A stretch of DNA of 64,000 bases from Sepioteuthis lessoniana (GCA_963585895.1 OY757939.1:23155077-23219076); one strand, 5' to 3'. Positions 1-10,287 are shown, counted from the stretch's first letter. The notes: generated by a model from the sequence alone, not told the origin. Translations and numbers: made by a program.

Positions 1-340
1 AGAATATATTGTTGCCATTGCTACCGCTGGAGTTTTCTCCTCTGTGATAGAATTTCAGGCAGTATCATTTTACACATTAAAAAAGAATCTCTTAACTATT
101 TATATCTGTGATGAAATTAAATCTGTATTTTTGAATTAATGAATGTAATGAGTTGTTTTCATGACAAAAAAATAAGATGAGCAATGAATAGATATTTAGA
201 AACATTTGAATTCTCTGTTTTAGTCATTGTGAAAAAACTGAATATTGCTGGATTATGTTTTTCTTTTGAAGAATATAGAGTTTCAAATGTGTAATAAGAA
301 AATTGAAAGAAATCTTATTTCAGATTTAAAAAGAAAATGT
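1..340. other. unassigned AT-rich sequence
   Basis: I see no gene, RNA gene or repeat that recurs elsewhere in the window. It ends where the SINE-A copy begins. Confidence 0.5.
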
Positions 341-574
341 AAAGTTGTCGACTGTAGTCGAGGGCAACCTGAAGGCTCCCTTTTCAGTAGCTACTACACC
401 GAGGTGTAGGGGAGGACGCTACTCCTTTCCCTGGATTGCTTCACTTTACCCTTGATATGTACCTTATAATGCTGAGTGTTAAGCAAGGAGGTATCAAGTA
501 CCATTTTTAAAGTCTTTGATATGACTCGACCTGGGATTGAACCCAATCTCTTGGACCATTGGTGAACACTCTAA
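341..574 (-). repeat. SINE-A, 5'-truncated copy
   Basis: Reverse-oriented copy of the most numerous SINE here. The left end (GTTGTCGACTGTAGTCGAGG) is the 3' part and matches other copies such as 3,424-3,690. The tRNA-like head at the right is broken off soon after the B-box region (GGGATTGAACCC on the plus strand is the complement of GGGTTCAATCCC). It has no coding capacity and would have used a LINE reverse transcriptase to move. Confidence 0.85.
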
Positions 575-728
575 AACAAAAACAACAAGAATAAGCGGTT
601 TATATTCGAGAAATAATATATACTTTTTAATTTGCTTTGACCATATCAGAAAAGTTAGTTTTTTTTACTTTGTTTAGTTACTTGCTTAGCTAATTTTAAT
701 TTATCTCTTGAGGAATATGATTTTTATT

Positions 729-805
<77 letters not shown>

Positions 806-824
806 TACACGCACACACACACAC
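729..824. repeat. (TG)n(TA)n(CA)n microsatellite
   Basis: A run of TG, then about 24 TA units, then a CA-rich stretch. The tract is nearly self-complementary and could extrude as a hairpin. The open frame across it (Val/Cys then Tyr/Ile repeats) is an artefact of the repeat. Confidence 0.95.
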
Positions 825-942
825 AACAGCTCAGTACTGATATAGGATGTAGCATGGAAAATCTACTAAAAGCAATAAATGATAAGGATGAGTGGCGAGA
901 GAGGGTCAGGGAAATCCATGCTAGCAGCATGCCATGATGGTA
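822..942 (+). pseudogene. RTE-like LINE, extreme 3' end
   Basis: The last ~35 codons of a LINE reverse-transcriptase ORF are visible. They include QQLSTDIGCS and DEWRERVREIHA, which match the C-terminus in the copy at 41,637-42,110. The copy ends in CCATGATGG, the remnant of the ATG-rich tail. It is heavily 5'-truncated and dead. The mariner at 943 begins immediately downstream, so it probably inserted in this LINE tail. Confidence 0.75.
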
Positions 943-1482
943 TTTGAGGGTCATTCAATAAAAAGGGAATTTATTTTTTTTTATAAAAAAAAAAAAAAAA
1001 AAAGCAAATTAATTTTTTTTTTTTTTCTATAAATAATTTTTTTTCTGCATTCTTTAGAATTAGTTTATAGCAAAAATATTTATTTGGAGGCTATTCAAAA
1101 TGATGTCAAATCAGAGTGTCCCAAGCTTAAACAGATATGGCATCAAATTTTTGGTGGCTGAGAAGAGCAAACCACATGAAATTTCCAGAAGAATGTATGA
1201 TGTGAATGGAGAAGCAGGTTTTAGTTTTAAAAAATATTTATAAATGGGCTAAGCATAGGCTTAGTGGAAAAGACAGTCCATAGAGTGGAAACACACTGAC
1301 TCTCCACTTAAGGAAAAGTTCGAGGCACTTTGGTCTGTAAAAAAAGATCTTGCTAACAGTCTCCTGGGACATGAAAGGATCAATTCCTATTGATTTCTTT
1401 GAGAAAGGTGCAACTGCAAACAGTGTATCCTCTTGCCAACTTCTTAGACAAAATTCATCTTATTTATCGTATGACCCTCTTG
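943..1482 (+). mobile_element. non-autonomous mariner-like element with TIRs and TA duplications
   Basis: The left end GAGGGTCATTCAATAAA and the right end (complement GAGGGTCATACGATAAA) form terminal inverted repeats. TA dinucleotides flank at 941-942 and 1483-1484. The interior holds decayed transposase sequence: conceptual pieces resembling MYDVNGEAG, KYLXMG and CQLLRQNS, broken by frameshifts. At ~540 bp it lacks much of a full 1.3-kb mariner. A poly-A/poly-T stretch lies near the left end (~985-1026). Confidence 0.8.
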
Positions 1483-1696
1483 TATATGTACTACTCAGGA
1501 AAAAAGATATAATTCAGTGATATATATTCATGATCATCTTGGTTATTTCTGAAAATTTATTGATAAATATAACACTTCATTGTAACATTAACTGTTGATA
1601 TAAACCAGATGGCTGTAATATGTGGATAAAATGTTATAAATCTACCCGAGCCCGGCTGATCCATTCACATTGTTTTCTTATATAAGGATTATAAGA

Positions 1697-1730
1697 AAAA
1701 TTCACCTTATTTATTGAATGAACCGTGTTT
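1697..1730 (+). mobile_element. solo mariner right end
   Basis: CACCTTATTTATTGAATGAA matches the right terminus of the mariner family at 943-1482 and 49,300-49,853, with no recognisable body to its left. It may be the remnant of a larger decayed copy beginning near 1,500. Confidence 0.5.
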
Positions 1731-1829
1731 ATATTTTCACTTTGGGAACTTTTTTCTTTTCTTTTATATTACTCTAATTCTTACATTTGTTTATATCTAC
1801 TGATGAAACCATCACCTAGCAAAAACATG

Positions 1830-2245
1830 TCATAGCAAGATTTTTATTAAATCAAGACTCTTAAAATGTTGTAGCTTAGAGGAGAAAACAATTTTCCAAT
1901 CATCAACTGAATAATTTTGTAGCATCTTTGTACATAATGAAGATTAGAATCCTTCACTCCTTCTGAAATAGATGCATCAGTATCATCATGGACAGCTGTC
2001 AAGTCTGAAATGTCAATTAGAAGAATCTTTTATTCTTATCTTAATAGAAGGACTTATCATGAACAGCTGTTAATTATGAAATGCTAATTAGAATCTTTTG
2101 TTCTTTCCTAAATAGAAACATCAATATCATCATGGACAGCTGTTAACTATGAAATGTAAATTATAATCCTTTATTCTTTCCTAAATAGAAGTATCAATAT
2201 CATCATGGAAAGCTGTTTATGAAATGCTGAATAGAATTCTTTGGT
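1830..2245. repeat. minisatellite, ~72-76 bp unit, about four copies
   Basis: From about 1,941 the phrase ATCATCATGGACAGCTGTTA recurs with small changes near 1985, 2053, 2128 and 2203, each followed by GAAATG and an AATCTTTTATTCTT-like block. The preceding 1,830-1,940 resembles 19,805-19,900, so this is one arm of a family also seen at 19,495-20,050. Confidence 0.8.
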
Positions 2246-2599
2246 CTATAAATATTATCAGATGCAATTTAATGTTATGTTCCGGACCCTCCCTTTTTTT
2301 TTCTTTGGGAGGGTGGTGGTCTTACTCTTCTGTAGGGGATACAGTCAGTGTAGTCTTAAGCCTTGCTGACAGTGTTCTGCTGTACTTGTCTTCAATGAAA
2401 TTAATATTGTATTATTCATATGAAGTATCATGTTTTTTTTCTGGCATAGAAAGAGTGGTTTTCAGCCTGCATGCCTGGTTATAAGGGCGCATTTAACACC
2501 TGTGGTAAAGCGTTAAAAAAGCAGGCAAAGCAACGAATGATTTGATGTTGGAATTAATGACAATTACAATTTATCTATGTTATTTTATTGTTGGTATAC

Positions 2600-2637
<38 letters not shown>

Positions 2638-3016
2638 CTGGTTACATTAAGAAAATTCATGTAGATCCAAGCTTTTATCAGTTTAATTCACTTAAATGTT
2701 ATTCAACAGTTAAAAAGTATCACACATTTTTAGCAGTTATATGGTGTGAACATATTTTTAAACTAAAGTGATAGTGTATTTTTTTTGTTCTATTGAATAA
2801 ATATAGACTGATCAATTTTGAAGCATTTAGCATAATTGAAAAAAAAAATTAATTGAATTTCTGTTCAAAGTAATGTAATTTCCTGCAAAATACTCAAACG
2901 GAAGTTTTCATTATTTAATATTTCCCAAACTTTTTTGGCTCAGGATGCACTTTAGAAAAATATTTTGGCACACTTCATATATAAATTCAAAAATACAATA
3001 TAACCCAGGACATTTA
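2246..3016. other. unassigned AT-rich sequence with poly-T tract
   Basis: No gene signature. A ~31-bp T homopolymer at 2,603-2,633 produces an artefactual poly-Phe frame. The rest is not recognisably repeated in this window. Confidence 0.5.
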
Positions 3017-3065
3017 TGTAGATTATTTGTATTAGATAGGAATACTTGACACCATGTTACTGGGA

Positions 3066-3300
3066 GTGGGGAGTCCCCATGGCGTAATGGTTAAAGTGCT
3101 GAACTGTAGCTTCAAAATAAATGAGTTCAAACTCTAGTTGTGCCCTTACATTCATTTTTGGACTAATACCCTTTTGAACTCTCTTATCCCCTCCAGCTAT
3201 GGGTTAAATAGTATCAGTGCTGATCTACAAGGATGACTTTAGCATTAAATAACCCATGAAAGTTGATCTGCTATTTAACAAGGAAACTAACCCACATAAC
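3066..3300 (+). repeat. SINE-B
   Basis: The tRNA-like head contains CCATGGCGTAATGGTTAA (A-box region) and GAGTTCAAACTC (B-box). The body has GGACTAATACCC and AGCTATGGGTTAAATAG. The 3' tail GCATTAAATAACCCATGAAA is shared with the R retroposons. Confidence 0.85.
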
Positions 3301-3423
3301 TGTGTACCAACAAATGATTATTATTATCATTAAATTAGAATAGTTACTTTAAATTATATAATTGTTTATAAATTATTAGTATTAGTTAGTGATATTAGAT
3401 AGGAATATTTGAAAATGTAAAGT

Positions 3424-3690
3424 AAAAAGTTGGCGACTGTAGTCGAGGGTGACCCGAAGGTTCCCTTTTCAATAGCTACTACACCGAGGTGTTGGGGAAG
3501 GGTGCTACTCCTTTCCCTGAATTGTTCTGCTTTACCCTTGATACGTACCTTTATAATGCTAAGTATTAAGCAAGGAGGTATCAAATACCATTTTTTTTTT
3601 TAAAAGTCTTTGGTATGACTCAACCTGGGATTGAACCCTGGTCTCCTAGACAATTGGTGAACACTCTACCCACTTGGCCAATGAGCTGGT
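3424..3690 (-). repeat. SINE-A, near full length
   Basis: Reverse copy running from the AAAGTTGGCGACTGTAGTCG 3' end to the CACTTGGCCAATGAGCTGGT head. The complementary B-box GGGATTGAACCC is intact. It interrupts an R-family element. Confidence 0.9.
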
Positions 3691-3768
3691 AATGTAACTG
3701 TATGTAAATTATATGCATCAAATAACCCATGAGGTTAATATGCCGTTAAACAAATAAACCAAACAATG

Positions 3769-4057
3769 TGGAAAACGGAATCAGAATAGTTGAAGCTTTT
3801 TTTAGCTACAAAACTATACTCTTCCCTATAGAAATCTTAAATTTATTTATAATTCTTCATTTTTGATTTTAATTCTATGATCACTGAATATAGAAACCAA
3901 TTCTTCATATAATTTCAAATATCATATGAAATTTTGTGGAATGGTTTTAATGTAATAATAATTATTATAATATTTTCTGTTGAATAATGGAAAATGTTTT
4001 TTTTTCCTGATGTACTTGTGTGTATCATGCAACTTTCTGAGACCTAAATTGAGATCT
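3769..4057. other. unassigned sequence
   Basis: AT-rich spacer with no gene or repeat I can name. Confidence 0.5.
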
Positions 4058-4682
4058 AGCCCAGTTAGCTGGGGTTGTAGAATACACCAAATGCATCTCT
4101 GAAAAGAGTGTCTTGGATATGACATTAAACTTGATGGTGAGGCTCCAGCTATAGAGCTTTTGGAAATATGGAGTTCCCCTTCATTGCCTTTGCTTCCAGG
4201 CCCACTCTAACCTGGAATGTTAGCTCCTGATAGGGTCCTATCTATGGGTAAAATAGAACTGTTTGATATTTAAACTATATGCAAACAAGTGACTTATGTT
4301 GAATTGTTAGAACGAGAAGTGTTTGACTATTTAACTGTGTGTAAACAAATGACTGTCTAATTGAATTGTTATTGATACATTGCAATAGCTGGAACCATTT
4401 AACTGTGTGGAAATAAATGAGTTATGTTGAATAGAATGATTAGTGTTAAATAGCAATACTTGAAACCATTTAACTATCTGCAAACAAATGATTAATAGTT
4501 AATAGAATCATTCAAACCATTTAACTGTATAAAACAAAAAAAAAATGAGTAAAGGCTTGTTGAAAAATTTTATCTACAGAATGTGTTTACAAATTATGTA
4601 TTTAATATATATATGTATAAAGCAGATTTAGCATTAAATAACTTACAACTGTTACTTTGCCATAAAACCTAACCAAACTAAA
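4058..4682 (+). mobile_element. R retroposon, near full length
   Basis: It starts with the characteristic head (CCCAGTTAGCTGGGGTTGTAG), runs through the GGATATGACA / GGTGAGGCTCCAG / CTGATAGGGTCCTATC blocks, and has an internal array of AACTGTGTG-AAACAAATGA phrases. It ends in a decayed hairpin tail at ~4,627-4,682. No ORF is maintained. Confidence 0.8.
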
Positions 4683-4958
4683 CTGTCATCTTTTACTGCT
4701 AGAAATTATAGGCATACCAGTTGATCCTTGGCCAACTGTTTAGTCACACAAAGTTTGTATCTTGCATATGGTTTGAACCCCTACTATTAGGCTAAAATTT
4801 AATCCTCAGAAAGTTGCTGGCAATGTGAATGTATACAGTAATTTCTATTTCAAATTTGGTAAATGCTCTTCTGCAAAAAGTCATTTCTTTATAGCTGGTT
4901 TTCAGTGCACCTTTTCATGGTACACACGGCAACTTCTTTCATTACTCCGCTGTACTAT
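4683..4958. other. unassigned sequence
   Basis: A phrase near 4,770 (GGTTTGAACCCCTAC) resembles a tRNA B-box, but no head or tail of a known SINE surrounds it. Confidence 0.4.
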
Positions 4959-5811
4959 AGCCTAATCGTCTGGGGCTGTAGAATACACCGATTGCATCTC
5001 TGCAGAGGGTAAGACTCCCCTAACAAGTGTCCTAGATATGACACTAAACAATCTGATGTTGAGGCTCTAGTAATGCTGGAGTTTTGGGGAATGTGGAGTA
5101 CCCCTTCATTGTCATCACTCCCAGATCCACACTGTCCCAGAGTGGTAGTACCTGATAGGGTCCTATCTATGGGTTTAATAGAACTTTGACATTTAAACTG
5201 TATACTTAGGCTAAATTGAATTGTTAGAAATAGAACTGTTTGAGCATTTAACTGTGTTTAATTGAATTGTTAGTGATGCATAACAATACTTGGAACTATT
5301 TAACTGTATGAGCAATGTTGAATAGAATAATTAGTGTTTAATACCACTTCACTGTGTGCAGAAAAATGATTAATATTGAAGAGAATTATAAGTGTTAGAT
5401 AGCAATAATTGAAACTATTTTACTGTAGAAACAATAGCAATACTAGTATACAAACAAATTAGTTCTAACTCATTTATAAGTTACTGACAAATTAATCTCT
5501 TACATATTATGTATAACTTTTTAAATGTGTGCAAACAAATGACTGATGTTAAATTGTTACTGAATACTTGAAACCATTTAACTGTATGCTAAAAAATGAT
5601 CTCAGACTTGTTTAAAAATGTTATCAACAAAATATGTTTGCAAATCATATATATTTGATATATATGTACAAACAGGATTTGGCATTAAATAACCTACAAT
5701 GGTTAATATGCCATAAAATCTAACCAAACCAAGTTATATATATTTGATATAGATGTATAAAGAGGATTTGGCATCAAATAATCTACAATGGTTGATCTGT
5801 CATCAAACCAA
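4959..5811 (+). mobile_element. R retroposon with duplicated 3' tail
   Basis: The head is at 4,959 (CGTCTGGGGCTGTAGAATAC), with the same block order as other R copies and a long internal array of AACTGTG phrases. Two successive hairpin tails are present, 5,667-5,730 and 5,763-5,811. Each has the GGCATNAAATAAYCTACAAT core and a CCAAACC end, separated by a short ATATATTTGATATA linker. Confidence 0.8.
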
Positions 5812-5988
5812 ACCATCTACTGTATTATAGCAAACTGTTCAGGAAACATTTCTGCTGGTAAAATGTAAAGTTTAAAATGAAATAATCCTCTCAAAGAAAA
5901 GTTATATATGCAATTTTAATTAAACATTCTGAAATTATTTCTGTAAATGAACATTATAAAAACAAATACAAATTACTCAATAATCAAT

Positions 5989-6256
5989 GTATTTACCCAA
6001 CCCCTTCTTCAGGTTGGTTTTTAAGTAGAGTAAAGCTAGTTTGAATTCAGAGTTTTCCTTCTCTTAGACTAAGACTCAAGAACCCAATCTACCCTGCTAT
6101 TTACCCATAGTTGCTGGGTGGACATTTAGAAATGATAGATTTATACCTTTCCCTAATGGCATTGGTGCAAAGTGAAATACAAACAGCCTTGTGTGAGATT
6201 TGAACTCAGGTTGCCAATTCTATTCCCTACAATGATAACCATTTTACCAATTGTGC
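5989..6256 (-). repeat. SINE-C
   Basis: Reverse copy. The plus strand shows TATTTACCCAACCCCTTCTT, TTTGAATTCAGAGTTTTCCT and CTGCTATTTACCCATAGTTG, then the complement of the tRNA-like head (GATTTGAACTCAGGTTGCCA, then GATAACCATTTTACCAATTG). Confidence 0.85.
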
Positions 6257-6275
6257 TTATAATAAGCCATGTATT

Positions 6276-6512
6276 TAGGAGAGTCTCTGTAGTGTAGTGG
6301 CTAAAATGCAGGACAGTGGTCTTGAAGTGAGTGAGTTTGAACTCCAGTTGTGTTATAATGTTTGCTTTCAGGTTAATACTCTTGGGAAAAGTATGAACCC
6401 CTTTATTCCCCTCAGCTATGGGTTAAATAGTATCGCTGCTGTTCTTCTACATGGACGGCATTAGATAACTTGCAATGGTTGATATGCCATTAAGTAAAGA
6501 AACCAAACCAAT
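6276..6512 (+). repeat. SINE-B
   Basis: Head TCTGTAGTGTAGTGGCTAAA, B-box-like GAGTTTGAACTCC, body GCTATGGGTTAAATAG, and hairpin tail with AACTTGCAATGGTT closed by AAACCAAACCAA. It follows the SINE-C copy by 20 bp. Confidence 0.85.
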
Positions 6513-6794
6513 TTAAAGTAGAAATTGATCAACTCTGTATAGAATGAGCCAGAAAAGTTATCTGTTTTGGGGTTTGAATATCATCTCTGACTTTTTGCAA
6601 TTATATATTTAATTCTTGAAGAAATGTTAAATTTGCACCCCCCTACAAATAAACAAAACAAAAAAAAACAAAACAAAACAAATGAGTGAGTTGTATAAGT
6701 AATATATCAAACTGGTAGTTTTGATTTCTTTAGAAAGTATCTTTCTAGATAAGACCACCATGCTGTACATCTCTACTTGCTTGTTAGATATACT

Positions 6795-7010
6795 ATAGGT
6801 ATTTACCGATGTTAAATCGAGGTTGTAAGATGGTCATTATTAAGAATAAAGGATATACACTCACTTGTATTAAATTTTGATATAATTTTTTTATTAAAAG
6901 GAGTCAAACAAGCTGTACTTACCCATATTACACATGGGTTGTAGAATCGTCGTTATTAAAGATAAAGGATATAGAGTCACTCTTAAAAAATTTTGCAATA
7001 ATTTTAATAG
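6795..7010. repeat. two degenerate tandem units, period ~116 bp
   Basis: The blocks GAGGTTGTAAGATGGTCATTATTAAGA and GGGTTGTAGAATCGTCGTTATTAAAGA sit 116 bp apart, both followed by ATAAAGGATATA and an AATTTTGNNATAATTTT block. No coding signal. Nothing similar seen elsewhere in the window. Confidence 0.65.
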
Positions 7011-7035
7011 ATGCTTTGTTTTTACCATTTATTAT

Positions 7036-7350
7036 GATTGATTTTCACTGTATATCAAACTGTCTAGGGTTATTTTATGCCTAGATGTTAGGAAATTATG
7101 TTCATTGTAAGTTCATATTTACATTTTTTTTGTGAAGCTGTTTCTTAAGAGATTTTTTTTTTTTTTGCATTCTGTTCTATTGAATGGAAATATTTTTTTG
7201 AACAGATCCATTTGACCCATAGATGAAACCCTAACATATATGGAATTTGAAGTAATGGCAATGAAGAGGTACTCCACACTCCCTTGAATTCCAGAACTGG
7301 AGCCTCACCATCAAATGCAGTTTAGTGTCGTATTCAAAACACCATCTCTG
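7036..7350 (-). mobile_element. R2 retroposon, partial
   Basis: Reverse copy. The left end GTCTAGGGTTATTTTATGCC is the complement of the R2 tail hairpin. It is followed by a T-rich block and the conserved CCCATAGATGAAACCCTAAC and TGGAGCCTCACCATCAAATG blocks. The head is lost at a G-run near 7,350. Closest sibling is 61,566-61,870. Confidence 0.75.
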
Positions 7351-7929
7351 GTGGGGGGGATCTTTGTTTATTATATGGTTACTGACTTGTGTATACCATA
7401 TTAAAAAAGAGATTAGTTCAGTATTTAATTTAGACCAACAGACGTAGTCACCTGTCTGTAAATTGCCTTGTATACATCTTACAAGAAATTAACACAATTG
7501 ATAAATTGTTTGAAAGAGAAAAAGCACATATCTATTTTTACATTCAAGGAAGAAGATAGTTTGGCATGTAAATGATGACTGGAGGCATTCACTATGATTT
7601 ATTTTATAAATATAATTTACTTTGTGTGGGTGAATGATGTAACTAATCCACCCAAGTTTAACAAATCTTGTTTGGGTAAAAAATGTTTGGTTCAAATTCC
7701 AGTTCCAAGTAAGCATATTAATATAACTTATATTTATTCATATCTATTCCAGCCAATTCATTTATATTATGAATTCTCCAATATTCAGAGTTAAAATATC
7801 AATATATTATTATTATTACTTTCTTAAAGTTGCCTTTGCTAGACATTGAGTTTAATGTCAAATCTCGTCCTTTTCATGGAATTTATCTATTTGCAGTTGA
7901 TTGTAAGGTAAAGTTTAGCTTGATTTTGT
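7351..7929. other. unassigned AT-rich sequence
   Basis: Overlapping small ORFs on both strands (66-94 codons) show no recognisable protein similarity. The plus-strand one at 7,830 runs into the R copy at 7,930. Confidence 0.5.
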
Positions 7930-8388
7930 TTTATGGCATATCAACCATTGTAGGTTATTCAATGTCAAATCCTCTTATATTAGATATATATGTAATTTAT
8001 AAACAGAAGTTAACAAAGTTAAATGGTTCCAATTATTGCTATGTATTACTAACAATTCAATTAAACATCAGTCATTTACTTACACAGTTAAATGATCAAA
8101 CAGTTCTATTTTAAACAATTCAATTGGGCATAAGTCATTTGTTTGCACTCAGTTTAAATGTCAAACAATTCTATTTGACTCATAGATAGGACCCTATCAG
8201 GTGCTACCACCCAGTGACAGATATAACCTGGGAGCAATGAAAGGGGTACTCTGCAATCCCCAAAGTTTCACCATTACTGGAGCCTCATCATCAGATTGTT
8301 TAATGTTATATCCAGGACACTTATTGAGGGGAAGATCTTATCCCTTTGCAGAAATGCAGTCAGTGTATTTTACAACTCCAGCTGACTT
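7930..8388 (-). mobile_element. R retroposon
   Basis: Reverse copy beginning with the complement of the hairpin tail (TTATGGCATATCAACCATTG, TAGGTTATTCAATGTCAAAT) and ending at the head complement (GTCAGTGTATTTTACAACTC, CAGCTGACT). Block order is standard and there is no large insertion. Confidence 0.85.
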
Positions 8389-8536
8389 AGTTAAAATAAA
8401 TAAGGGGAAGTATTTTAATTAGCATTTAATAGCTAGCTCCCTTGAGGAATCTTTACTTTACTGAATATCTATCCTTCCATACATCTAAGGCTCCACCATT
8501 TTGACCTGATTTCAACCAAACTGTTTTTTTTAATGT
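8389..8536. other. unassigned sequence
   Basis: Short spacer without recognised features. Confidence 0.4.
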
Positions 8537-8650
8537 TTGAGATGAAGCTTGATAATTTTTATGATTTAATGTTATGAATATAATAATAAAAATGAAGACA
8601 ATAGTCCAAATACTCTAAATGATAAAAATTCAATCAAACTTTCAGAACTG
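8537..8650. repeat. SINE-F tail fold-back
   Basis: A minus-strand tail (GAGATGAAGCTTGATAATTT) is followed by a plus-strand tail (AATGAAGACAATAGTCCAAA, AAATGATAAAAATTCAATCA). The two halves are inverted with respect to each other, as in other SINE-F sites. Confidence 0.65.
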
Positions 8651-8849
8651 ATTTTAGATGAGATCTAATCCTCACCTTTTATTTTCCTTTTGCTGTGAGC
8701 GGTTGTACGTTTCTCAGTGTTTACCTTCTCTCTTGGTAATTTTTATGAGAGGCAGAGGACTCTATCTCTCTCCGAATTTCAGATGACCTATTCTCCTGTG
8801 TTTTCAACTTACTAACACAATTGATACAGCCATCTTGAACACATAGATA

Positions 8850-8936
8850 AGATCAAGTGATGATCCATATGTAAATAATCTTATCAATGACAGGATCTAT
8901 GCTAATTTGAATAAAATAAAGAATATATACACAATA
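8850..8936 (+). repeat. dispersed repeat shared with 59.9 kb
   Basis: GATCCATATGTAAATAATC and AGGATCTATGCTAATTTGAA resemble 59,918-59,975 (GATCTATATGTAAATAATCC, GGAACTATGCTAATTTATTT). Identity of the family is unknown. Confidence 0.5.
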
Positions 8937-8950
8937 CATGACTTGACACT

Positions 8951-9738
8951 CAGGGTGGAGTTCACATGGTGTAGTGGCTTATGTACTAAGTAAGTTTGAA
9001 TAACGCTATTATATTCACTTTTGGTCTAATACCCTTGAAAAAAGTATGAAACCTTTTATCTCCCAGCTATGGGTTAGATAGTACCACTACTGTTCTTCCA
9101 GAAGGATGGCTTTGGTTGGTTGGTTTTTATGGCATGTCAACCTTTGTAGGTTATTTAATGCCAAATCCATTTTATGAAAATAGTTCTATTTAAAAAAATT
9201 CAGTTAAGTACGCAGTTTAAATGTAAGTACAGTTTGTGAAAAACATTTCTATTTCAAGCTATTCAGTTTAGTTATAATTCAGGTAAGTATAAGTTCAGAT
9301 TTTGTTTACACACAGTTAAATGTCAAAACAGTTCTATGTTAGTTTAGTGTAAGTACAGTTTCAATGTCAAAAACATTTCTATTTTAAACTATTAAGTTTA
9401 GTCAAACAATTTAGTTTAGCCTAAGCATGCCATTAGTTCTATTTAACCCATAGATAGGGCCCTATCAGGTGCTACCACACCGGCCCAGAGTGAACCTGGG
9501 AGCAATGGCAATGAAGGGGTACTCTGCATTCCCCAAAGCTCCAGCATCACTTGAACCTCACCATCAGATTGTTTAGTGTCATAAACAGGACACTCATTAG
9601 GGGGGGGTCTTACCCCTCTGCAGAGGTGCAGTCAGTGTATTCTACAGCCCCAGCTGACTGGGCAAAAGGATGGCTTTGATATTAAATAACTCATGAAGGT
9701 TGATATGCTACTAAACAAAGAAACCAAATTGATTGCAC
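8951..9738 (+). repeat. SINE-B split by an R insertion
   Basis: The head and body occupy 8,951-9,114 and the hairpin tail 9,666-9,738. The two halves overlap by the 13-bp phrase AAGGATGGCTTTG, which is a target-site duplication created by the R element at 9,115-9,665. Removing R restores a standard SINE-B layout. Confidence 0.9.
9115..9665 (-). mobile_element. R retroposon bounded by a 13-bp TSD
   Basis: The insertion is delimited on both sides by AAGGATGGCTTTG (9,102-9,114 and 9,666-9,678), fixing the element at 551 bp. Its 3' tail is at the left (complement reads GGCATTAAATAACCTACAAA then GGTTGACATGCC, then CCAACCAACC). Its head is at the right (complement reads GCCCAGTCAGCTGGGGCTGT). The head lacks tRNA A/B boxes. 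This copy defines the length of the family. Confidence 0.9.
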
Positions 9739-9777
9739 TTAAAGGGAGAGATAACGTAACTAGAGAATCTACATTAC

Positions 9778-9983
9778 TGTAAATTACGGCATATAAGTCA
9801 ACCTTTTAAGCTTGAAAACATCTCTACAAAACTAGGGGTCAACTTTTATGGCAAACCTTTGTAACTGGTTGATCACTCTCTGGAAAAGGTTAGGATTTTA
9901 ACCCTGCTGTGTAAGTTGACTTTTAGTTTTGTAGAGATTTTTTTATTTTTTCCAAGCTTAAAAGGTTGACTTACATCTACAAT
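9778..9983. mobile_element. K-family MITE, ~206 bp
   Basis: The left end GTAAATTACGGCATATAAGTC and AACCTTTTAAGCTTGAAAA is mirrored at the right by TTTTCCAAGCTTAAAAGGTTGACTTACA. An inner pair around AAACTAGGGGTCAACTTTTA / AAGTTGACTTTTAGTTTTGT makes the element largely palindromic. No coding capacity. Confidence 0.75.
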
Positions 9984-10287
9984 TGATGATGTTTAATTTC
10001 TCTCTTTTAGACAACAAGCACAAGTTTGATTGAATATGGAAATAATTCTATGATGGGAACTATGTTAGTATAACAACATAATGTGTGTTGTTTTATGTTT
10101 TTCTTAGATGCAGTTGTGATTTCTTTTTGTTTTATATATTATACTTGAAATTTTCATTCAGTTAATGATTTAATTACCGTAAGTTAGGGCATACAATTTC
10201 ATTTGGCATATAAGTCAACCTCAAGATTTTGGGTTAGACTTACATTTTCTTGTGTAGGTTTGACCCTCAGATATACAATAGGCTACT

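Larger units (their letters stand above)
3017..3768 (+). mobile_element. R/R2 retroposon remnant interrupted by SINE-B and SINE-A
   Basis: R-family internal motifs (TTAGATAGGAATACTTGA) appear at ~3,017-3,060 and again at ~3,300-3,423. The hairpin tail CATCAAATAACCCATGAGGTTAATATGCC appears (in pieces) at 3,712-3,768. SINE-B occupies 3,066-3,300 and SINE-A 3,424-3,690 inside it. The head is missing. Confidence 0.55.

Noticed and set aside
728-937. 69-codon ORF beginning with Cys/Val then Tyr/Ile repeats
   Set aside because: The start is TG/TA microsatellite; only the last third has meaning, as the tail of a truncated LINE.
1941-2245. CRISPR-like array
   Set aside because: Repeat units are contiguous and degenerate with no unique spacers, in a eukaryotic context; it is a minisatellite.
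2577-2771. 64-codon ORF with a poly-Phe run
   Set aside because: Generated by a ~31-bp T homopolymer; no other support.
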